Of a stretch of 8,177 nucleotides of DNA, positions 1-4,710 are shown piece after piece; position 1 is the stretch's first letter, and every line of letters starts with the position of its first letter. Position numbers and translations under genes: made by a program. This stretch comes from Pirellulaceae bacterium (GTDB lineage: Bacteria; Planctomycetota; Planctomycetia; Pirellulales; Pirellulaceae): contig JABDKS010000558.1 in the NCBI GenBank assembly GCA_013002105.1, positions 1-8,177 on the forward strand, given 5' to 3'. A model generated the notes under the pieces. That model was not told the DNA's origin, did no database searches, and saw only the letters and a list, made by a program, of their open reading frames with translations.

Positions 1-11
1 AACTGCCTGTT

Positions 12-101
12 AGTGCCCACCGCATGTGCAGTGCCTACCGCATGTGTAGTGCCCACCGCATGTGCAGTGCCCACCGCATGTACGGTGCCCACCGCATTTC
101 T
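12..101. repeat. 18-bp tandem repeat, five copies
   Basis: Five head-to-tail copies of an 18-bp unit, AGTGCCCACCGCATGTGC, start at 12, 30, 48, 66 and 84. Copy 2 has T for C at 36 and T for C at 47; copy 4 ends in AC; copy 5 begins with G and drifts at its 3' end. The array lies 24 bp beyond the stop codon of the permease gene. On the plus strand the frame through the first copies is closed by stops at 11-13 and 47-49, so it is not a conserved coding repeat in that frame. The array may extend to the left, since only 11 bases of the window precede it. No function can be assigned. Confidence 0.9.
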
Positions 102-124
102 TGGGCCCAGCCCGTCCGGCAATC

Positions 125-1843
125 TTAGCGGCATCGATTGAATTGCATCATGATCGGCATGACCAAGACACGTGCAAGCGGCACGGAAAGGACAGTACCG
201 ATGACACACCACGTCAGCGTTGCTCGAGGATCTGGAATGAGCATCCACATCAGCACGGCAACCGACACGATCACGGCAACCCAAAGAGCGACGGCCACCC
301 CGATACCTCGGGGCGAGACAAGCCGTGAATGCGCGAGCCAAGTGGTCGCTGCAATAAATGCGACCAGTTTGCCGATCAGCAACGCGGTGATCAGATGAGG
401 CAGGTATTCAAGCCAAGACTTAGCGGATGCGGTCACGGAGTCCCAGTCCGTCGCGTTTCGCAAGAACCAATTGAGCACGATTCCGGCAATGACGATCACA
501 AACAGGCTGGAAGCAAATGCGAATACGATACTCCAGGACTCGCGTCCGGCTAGGCCGACCCACCAAAGCGCGATCCACCGGCACACAAAAAAGAAATTGA
601 AGCCGAAAACGATCGCGAGCGACCAGCGAATCCCGATGTTCAATGGCTCGTCCGGGCGTCCGAGTGCCGCGGCACGTTGCGATGCCCAAGTCCACCAGAC
701 TTCGCGGTTGCCCGGCCAGAGCGACCAGGTCAAATAGACCAGTAGACTGCAACTGATAAACGAGATCACGATGGCGAGAATCACTACCGTTCGCGTCCAA
801 ACAAAATTAGCGGTCGAAATCGGCGCGGCAGCAAGGTAGGTCGGCAGCGTCGGGACGTATCTGCCTTTACCGGTGTGTTGAGTGCCTGTGACCGCGACGC
901 CGCCTGCATACAAGAACAGGATCAAAACACCAATGAAGGAAACGATGTGAAACGGTATCAAGAGTCCAATCAACATTGCGGGCAGAACCATTAACAAAAA
1001 AGTTCGCGTGATACAGTCGCGGTCTTGGGCAACATAGTGCCATGCGATCGCGCGACGAACACTCGCGTGTTGGATCTTGCGACTGGCACGTGGCGAATCT
1101 GCCTCTAAATCAGTTTCAGTTTGCTCTGGCACACCCTCGGGCACAATTCCGTGGCTTTGTGTTCGCGCCAACTCAACGGCGCGGATCGTGAATCCCACAC
1201 CGCTGATGTAGCAGAGTGATGCGAACGCGAACGACAAAAGTGGCAACCATGAACGCCACTGACTTTTTGCCAGTGACGGCGCTTCGCTGTCGACGTTCGC
1301 TGCGATCATTACCAGCACAACCGATGCGTACGTGATAGCACCGGCGAATGCGAGTACAGCAAACCGCCACCATCCGTTGGTAAACGGGCGCCACCCGATT
1401 CCCATGAACCAAATCCCGGCAGCTGCAAACCCGATACTTGCGACCATCACAAAACCACCGTCGCTGAACGGATTCACCACGTACGTGGTCAGGATCAACG
1501 CGATCCAAAGGCCGCAGATCCAAATCGTTTTCAGAGCGATCGGGACCGCTGCGATCTTCCACGACCGAATTGGCATCCGCAATACCCAACGATTGCAGCC
1601 GGTTTCGCCCTCTAACAGATTCTGCACACCGCCATAATCAAACAACACGATCGACCACAAGGCAGCGGGCAAGATGGTCAGATACAACGCAAACCCAGAA
1701 AATGTTTGACCGGCACGATTGGGACTGATCATGACGGCAACGATGGAAGACACGATTCCGATCGTGACCCCAATCACCAAAAACAACATGGTGCGGCGAT
1801 ACCGCCAAAGCGATAGACGCGTAAGTGCCAGTGTCTCAGGCAT
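125..1843 (-). CDS. ABC transporter membrane subunit, large, substrate unknown
   Basis: A 572-residue polytopic membrane protein, presumed to be the permease of the transporter whose ATPase is encoded just upstream. Hydrophobic segments fall near residues 17-38, 50-68, 101-123, 129-149, 160-182, 198-220, 281-314, 350-374, 405-430, 437-460, 483-503, 512-536 and 541-563, so about 13 helices. A charged linker at about 225-280 splits the protein into two membrane halves, each opened by a basic, aromatic stretch (LWRYRR near 12-17; RRAIAWHY at 263-270). This suggests a fused or duplicated ABC-2-like layout, which is inference. It has 31 tryptophans (5.4%), many at helix ends. There is no signal peptide and no ATPase motif. 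ATG 1843 lies inside the ATPase gene with an 8-base overlap, so translation is probably coupled. The function is deduced mainly from the operon; I recognise no substrate family. Confidence 0.82.
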   Translation of the reverse strand: MPETLALTRLSLWRYRRTMLFLVIGVTIGIVSSIVAVMISPNRAGQTFSGFALYLTILPAALWSIVLFDYGGVQNLLEGETGCNRWVLRMPIRSWKIAAVPIALKTIWICGLWIALILTTYVVNPFSDGGFVMVASIGFAAAGIWFMGIGWRPFTNGWWRFAVLAFAGAITYASVVLVMIAANVDSEAPSLAKSQWRSWLPLLSFAFASLCYISGVGFTIRAVELARTQSHGIVPEGVPEQTETDLEADSPRASRKIQHASVRRAIAWHYVAQDRDCITRTFLLMVLPAMLIGLLIPFHIVSFIGVLILFLYAGGVAVTGTQHTGKGRYVPTLPTYLAAAPISTANFVWTRTVVILAIVISFISCSLLVYLTWSLWPGNREVWWTWASQRAAALGRPDEPLNIGIRWSLAIVFGFNFFFVCRWIALWWVGLAGRESWSIVFAFASSLFVIVIAGIVLNWFLRNATDWDSVTASAKSWLEYLPHLITALLIGKLVAFIAATTWLAHSRLVSPRGIGVAVALWVAVIVSVAVLMWMLIPDPRATLTWCVIGTVLSVPLARVLVMPIMMQFNRCR

Positions 1844-2807
1844 CGTTGGCTACCTCACTGGATGACGAATCGGCCGGTTGGCTTGCGTTGGTATGACCGA
1901 GATGGCCCACGCGAGCGGCAAACCAGCGTTCCAACGTGATGTCACGTCGCTCGATCATCGCGAACTGTTCACGCTGAACCGACTCGTCAGCGGCAGAGGT
2001 CTTACTGTCGATCACGGCCGACCATTCCTCCCCTTTACGACGCCAACCAAACGCACCGGAGTATTGGGGCGGAGCCGGCCAAGCTGTGTCGGGACGACAA
2101 ATGATTTCGTGATAACGCGTCTCCAATTGCTCCACCGTCAGCGTTTCGATAATTTGTCCGTCACGCATCAATGCAACGACATCACAAACTCGATCGACTT
2201 CGTCCAGCAAGTGACTGGAAAAGAGCACGGTCCGGCCGTCCTCGCTGATGGTTCGCACGATCGCTTCTAAAATGTCGCTGCGTGCGATCGGGTCGAGTCC
2301 ACTACTGGGTTCGTCCAAAAGCAGCAATTCAGGTCGATGCGCGATGGCCACCAGCAGACCGGCACGGGCACGTTGACCCTTGGAAAGGGATCTCAGTTTT
2401 GTGCCGCGCGAGAGTCCGAACATCTCACATAACTCGGTAGCGTAAGCGTCGTCCCAGGTCGGATAAATCGCGCGTGTAAAATCCACCAACTCGCCGACGC
2501 TCATCCAGGTGGGCAGCGTATCTTCTTCCGTCAGATACCCGATCTTCTTCAGCACTCCCTCAGGATTACGCACTGGATTGTCACCGAGCACGACGACGCT
2601 GCCATGTTTGGCTTCCAGGCTGCCGATCAAATGTCGAATTAAAGTTGTTTTGCCGGCACCATTGAGTCCCACGAGGCCAAAGATCGATCCGACCGGAATG
2701 TGCAACGTGACATCCTGCAGCGCCTGCTTGCCACGAAATGCGCGACTGAGATGGTCGACCTTGACCGCGTAGTCCACCGACGCCGCCTGTTCTTGCTCGG
2801 AATTCAT
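1836..2807 (-). CDS. ABC transporter ATP-binding protein
   Basis: The cytoplasmic ATPase of an ABC transporter, 323 residues, which would bind ATP and drive the membrane protein encoded downstream. All hallmark motifs are visible: Walker A GLNGAGKTT (47-55), signature LSKGQ (141-145), Walker B LLLLDEP (161-167), D-loop SGLD (169-172) and H-loop SSH with His199. The Q-loop position reads GYLTEED (90-96), with acidic residues instead of Gln, as in many ABC-2 exporter ATPases of the CcmA type. A C-terminal extension (about 230-323) includes the TLERWFAA stretch typical of that subfamily, then a Ser/Asp-rich tail. ATG 2807 overlaps the stop of the GntR gene as ATGA, and the gene's end overlaps the permease start by 8 bases, so the three genes form one transcription unit. 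A GntR regulator plus ATPase plus permease usually means an inducible exporter; the substrate is not identifiable here. Confidence 0.95.
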   Translation of the reverse strand: MNSEQEQAASVDYAVKVDHLSRAFRGKQALQDVTLHIPVGSIFGLVGLNGAGKTTLIRHLIGSLEAKHGSVVVLGDNPVRNPEGVLKKIGYLTEEDTLPTWMSVGELVDFTRAIYPTWDDAYATELCEMFGLSRGTKLRSLSKGQRARAGLLVAIAHRPELLLLDEPSSGLDPIARSDILEAIVRTISEDGRTVLFSSHLLDEVDRVCDVVALMRDGQIIETLTVEQLETRYHEIICRPDTAWPAPPQYSGAFGWRRKGEEWSAVIDSKTSAADESVQREQFAMIERRDITLERWFAARVGHLGHTNASQPADSSSSEVANDA

Positions 2808-3196
2808 GATCGCGTCTCGCTACGTTGGAGTTGGTCGTCGCGTTTGTGTAGTTGCTCAATCAAATCGTCCAGTGCAATGCCCAATTGCCGCGACTCGATC
2901 AGCAATTTGTCCATGGCTGGAGCAATCAACTTACGACGTTGGGCAGCACCAATTTTCTTGGGCAGTTCGCAAACGAACGTCCCGGTCGTTCGCCGTTTTT
3001 CGACCAATTCGTCGTTCTCGAGTTCGCGGTAAGCCCGCGCGACCGTGTTGGGGTTCACTCGCAGGCTCTCGGCGAGCCCACGAATGGTTGGCAATTCGTC
3101 GCCGGCATGCATTTGGCCGGAAATGATTCGGAATCGAATCTGGTCCACGATCTGCTGGTAAATCGGGGCGCCATCAGAAGAAATGTGTAAAAGCAT
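2804..3196 (-). CDS. GntR-family transcriptional regulator, YtrA type
   Basis: A 130-residue DNA-binding regulator. An N-terminal winged helix (about 10-77) carries the GntR pattern: PIYQQIVDQIRFRIISG (11-27), the helix-turn-helix PTIRGLAESLRVNPNTVARA (36-55) continuing with YRELENDELV, and the wing RRTTGTFV (68-75). Only about 50 residues follow, mostly helical (DKLLIESRQLGIALDDLIEQLHKRD). This is far shorter than FadR or HutC effector domains and matches the YtrA subfamily, whose members usually repress an adjacent ABC transporter operon. The gene is first in the operon and ends in a 4-base ATGA overlap with the ATPase gene. The in-frame codon six codons upstream of ATG 3196 is TAA, and no other start lies between. 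No Shine-Dalgarno sequence is visible. A near-palindrome 10 bases upstream of the start is the likely autoregulatory site. Confidence 0.94.
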   Translation of the reverse strand: MLLHISSDGAPIYQQIVDQIRFRIISGQMHAGDELPTIRGLAESLRVNPNTVARAYRELENDELVEKRRTTGTFVCELPKKIGAAQRRKLIAPAMDKLLIESRQLGIALDDLIEQLHKRDDQLQRSETRS

Positions 3197-3206
3197 GCTT
3201 GCACCA

Positions 3207-3228
3207 TTGTGTTAATTAAGTGATACAA
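3207..3228 (-). promoter_or_regulatory. Candidate GntR/YtrA operator (22-bp near-palindrome)
   Basis: On the minus strand the half-sites are TTGTATCACTT and AATTAACACAA; 8 of 11 paired positions are complementary around an AATT-containing centre. It lies 10 bases upstream of the regulator's ATG and covers the proposed -10 box and start of transcription. That placement fits repression by blocking RNA polymerase. The AT-rich palindrome shape is what is known for YtrA-type operators; the assignment itself is inference. Confidence 0.6.
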
Positions 3229-3267
3229 GGGCGGGCGGCCGGGGTCAAGTCTTTTTTTAGGGTTTTT
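3220..3267 (-). promoter_or_regulatory. Promoter of the GntR-ABC operon with UP element
   Basis: Reading the minus strand: A-tracts of 5 and 7 bases (3267-3263 and 3258-3252), then -35 TTGACC (3248-3243), a 17-bp spacer and -10 TATCAC (3225-3220). The -35 matches the sigma-70 consensus at 5 of 6 positions and the -10 at 4 of 6. The two A-tracts lie about 11 bp apart and fall where an UP element would contact the alpha subunit. Transcription would start near 3213, giving a leader of about 16 nt. Planctomycete promoter rules are less well known, so this rests on the general bacterial consensus. Confidence 0.55.
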
Positions 3268-3508
3268 AGTGCCGAGCTTGGTCCTGATTCTGGACCGTCC
3301 GTGCTGAACCTGTTTCAGCGATGGCGAACCCCGATCCCGTCTGGCGCCCCCATGGTCGTGGGCAGTCGATCAAACGCTCGTCGTCGCCCAGGTAGCCAGC
3401 GGGGCCCAGGTGGCCAGCGGGGTGAATTTTGTGCTGGAGATTGCCAATCGCGGAATCTGCAGAGCTCGGTTTCTAAATTCGAGCCGCTTTGGTAAATTCC
3501 TCGTTGCC
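3268..3508. other. Intergenic stretch without a convincing gene
   Basis: Between the operon promoter and the tRNA I see no gene-like frame. It holds a small hairpin with arms GCTGAA and TTCAGC (3303-3308 and 3314-3319, 5-nt loop), with no T-run on either side, and a two-copy 18-bp repeat described separately. No clear sigma-70 promoter for the tRNA is visible: TAAATT at 3493-3498 could be a -10 box, but no good -35 sits at the right distance. Confidence 0.6.
3387..3422. repeat. 18-bp direct repeat, two tandem copies
   Basis: CCCAGGTAGCCAGCGGGG (3387-3404) is followed at once by a copy differing at one base (G for A at 3412). On the minus strand one frame reads as a repeated PLATWA hexapeptide, but that frame belongs to a spurious reading antisense to the tRNA. 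The sequence is unrelated to the array at 12-101 although the period is the same. I would expect this GC-rich unit to recur in other intergenic gaps of the genome; that is not verified. Confidence 0.85.
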
Positions 3509-3597
3509 GGATGGGTGGCAGAGTTTGGTCGATTGCACCAGTCTTGAAAACTGGCGTACGTTAGCGCGTACCGTGGGTTCGAATCCCACCCCATCCG
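3509..3597 (+). tRNA. tRNA-Ser (anticodon UGA)
   Basis: An 89-nt tRNA that folds fully. Acceptor GGATGGG (3509-3515) pairs with CCCATCC (3590-3596); G3597 is the discriminator base expected for serine. The D arm is 3518-3536. The anticodon stem CCAGT/ACTGG (3538-3542/3550-3554) closes the loop CTTGAAA with anticodon TGA at 3545-3547, which reads UCA and by wobble other UCN codons. The long variable arm typical of tRNA-Ser has a stem GTACG/CGTAC (3556-3560/3567-3571). The T arm is GTGGG-TTCGAAT-CCCAC (3573-3589). The bases after the discriminator are CTT, so CCA must be added after transcription by the CCA-adding enzyme. The gene is read in the same direction as upp, 90 bp away. Confidence 0.97.
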
Positions 3598-3625
3598 CTT
3601 GGGTCGTGTGTCATCGTCGCGGTCC

Positions 3626-3647
3626 TGCTCTGCGGATCTGCACAGCA
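3626..3647 (+). terminator. Imperfect palindrome after the tRNA, possible weak terminator
   Basis: 18 of 22 bases are self-complementary: TGCT and AGCA, a C-C mismatch, TGC and GCA, then a G-U pair closing a GATC loop. It is followed by ACCTTTCG, only a short T-run. It lies 28 bp after the tRNA and 40 bp before the upp start, so it could end the tRNA transcript, form a hairpin in a shared leader, or be a DNA palindrome bound by a protein. The choice among these is open. Confidence 0.25.
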
Positions 3648-3687
3648 ACCTTTCGCTCTCCTTCCTCGTTGTGCAGGTCCAATTGTC

Positions 3688-4323
3688 GTGAACCAAGTCA
3701 CTCGACTCGAACATCCCCTGGTCGAGCATCATTTGTGCACGGTACGCGATCAATCAACTCGCCCACGAGAATTTCGGGCATCCATCAAGCGACTGGCGAT
3801 GCTGCTGGGCGTTTACGCGACATCCGATTTGAGAACGAGTCCCAGGACGATCCGCACGCCGATCGATGACGCCCAGTGCCAGGCACTGTCGGTGAATGTT
3901 GGTCTGGTGCCGATACTGCGAGCAGGGCTCGGTATGGTCGATCCCTTGCAAGACTTGCTGCCCGATGCGGCTGTCTGGCATTTGGGGCTGTATCGCAACG
4001 AAGAAACCGCCGAGCCGATCGGTTACTACGACAAACTGCCCCACGAAAACGCCCCGCATGTCGCGTTGGTATTGGATCCGATGTTGGCAACCGGCGGGTC
4101 GATCGATTTGGTTGTGCGACGATTGATGAAGTGGGGCGTTGATGAAATCCGCGTGCTCAGCATCATTGCTTCGCAGACCGGATTGGATCGCGTCGGTCAC
4201 GATTTCCCCGATGTGAAAATCTTTGTCGCGGCGATTGATCCAATTCTGAATGATCAATCTTTCATCGTTCCCGGCCTGGGCGACGCAGGCGATCGAATCT
4301 TCGATACGCCCCAGCAATCATAG
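3688..4323 (+). CDS. upp: Uracil phosphoribosyltransferase
   Basis: Converts uracil and PRPP to UMP and pyrophosphate in the cytoplasm, the salvage route for free uracil. The 211-residue length is close to E. coli Upp (208). The family landmarks are in order: LEHPLVEHHL (7-16), VPILRAGLGM (74-83), YRNEET (102-107), the PRPP loop DPMLATGGS (130-138) and the C-terminal uracil-binding segment VPGLGDAGDRIF (194-205). Two deviations: the usual AAPEG is ASQTG (161-165), and the loop before VPILRAG is a few residues shorter than in E. coli. I chose the GTG at 3688 because HPLV then sits at the family's usual distance from the N terminus; there is no upstream ATG, GTG or TTG that fits better and no clear Shine-Dalgarno. 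It follows tRNA-Ser and is convergent with a nucleoside transporter gene, so two pyrimidine-salvage functions sit side by side. Confidence 0.97.
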   Translation: MNQVTRLEHPLVEHHLCTVRDQSTRPREFRASIKRLAMLLGVYATSDLRTSPRTIRTPIDDAQCQALSVNVGLVPILRAGLGMVDPLQDLLPDAAVWHLGLYRNEETAEPIGYYDKLPHENAPHVALVLDPMLATGGSIDLVVRRLMKWGVDEIRVLSIIASQTGLDRVGHDFPDVKIFVAAIDPILNDQSFIVPGLGDAGDRIFDTPQQS

Positions 4324-4374
4324 CGATCGTACCGTTGCGATGAGGATCGCCATCCCAATCCCGTGCCCAACATC

Positions 4375-4443
4375 ATCGTAGCCGGACTCGCCAGAGATCG
4401 GGGCGGCCTGATCGTAGCCGGACTCGCCAGAGTTCGGGGCGGC
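4375..4443. repeat. 36-bp tandem duplication (33-bp unit plus 3-bp spacer)
   Basis: The 33 bases at 4375-4407 recur at 4411-4443 with a single difference (A to T at the AGAGATCGG/AGAGTTCGG position). The core contains TAGCCGGACTCGCCAGAG; its complement, with CTGGCGAGTCCGGCTA, looks like a dispersed intergenic element I associate with Rhodopirellula genomes. That recollection has not been checked. The second copy also forms the left arm of the adjacent inverted repeat. Confidence 0.9.
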
Positions 4444-4471
4444 GGGCCGGAAGTCTGGCGACATCCGCTAC
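4414..4471. repeat. Imperfect inverted repeat, 22-bp arms
   Basis: Arms 4414-4435 and 4450-4471 are complementary at 17 of 22 positions, including an 8-base run TCGCCAGA/TCTGGCGA and GTAGC/GCTAC at the ends. They are separated by a 14-nt GC-rich loop (4436-4449). RNA from either strand could form a long hairpin between the two convergent genes, so it is a candidate bidirectional transcription end or RNA-stability element. No T-run follows. Confidence 0.7.
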
Positions 4472-4478
4472 GTTCTGT

Positions 4479-4520
4479 GGGAGAGGGCCCGCTTTGGGTC
4501 TGAGAGAGCCCGACTCTCCC
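4479..4520. repeat. Inverted repeat GGGAGAG / CTCTCCC
   Basis: Perfect 7-bp arms at 4479-4485 and 4514-4520 enclose 28 bases rich in GGGCCC and GAGAG motifs. It follows the longer inverted repeat by 7 bp and may be part of the same dispersed element. Confidence 0.55.
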
Positions 4521-4710
4521 GAAGGCAGAGTAAGGAGTTCAGTTCGTCGTTTGTCGCACGAATGACCGAATGAGATTCAATCGGCGACCCAAGATCGCGG
4601 CTTCAAAATTGACGCTTCGGGTTTCGAAACGGCGCTATCTTCTCCGTGTTCACAGGACAATTGGAACTGCTGGAAAACGCAGATCGTCCGAACATGATCA
4701 CGCAACCGTA

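Larger units (their letters stand above)
4324..4710. other. Convergent intergenic region between upp and the nucleoside transporter
   Basis: 387 bp with no gene-like frame. From left to right it holds a small hairpin GCGAT-gagg-ATCGC (4337-4350) 14 bp after the upp stop and with no T-run, the repeat cluster at 4375-4471, an interrupted inverted repeat at 4479-4520 and a perfect 10-bp palindrome GTTTCGAAAC at 4621-4630. No classical intrinsic terminator is seen for either convergent gene; the structured repeats may serve that purpose, which is inference. Confidence 0.7.

Noticed and set aside
12..101. CRISPR array
   Set aside because: The 18-bp units are directly adjacent with no spacers, and no cas gene is present.
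62..328. 88-codon plus-strand frame through the tandem repeat
   Set aside because: It overlaps the end of the permease gene on the other strand and shows only repeat-derived CPPH peptides followed by low-complexity antisense sequence.
3303..3319. Hairpin GCTGAA-cctgt-TTCAGC as a terminator or riboswitch element
   Set aside because: It is short, isolated and without a T-run on either strand, and it lies upstream of the operon promoter.
3370..3753. 127-codon minus-strand frame containing GWDSNPRYALTYASFQDW
   Set aside because: This stretch is the antisense of tRNA-Ser (3509-3597); the WDSNPR string comes from the complement of the T arm and is a well-known false protein prediction.
4337..4350. 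Hairpin GCGAT-gagg-ATCGC as an intrinsic terminator of upp
   Set aside because: The stem is only 5 bp and no T-run follows it.
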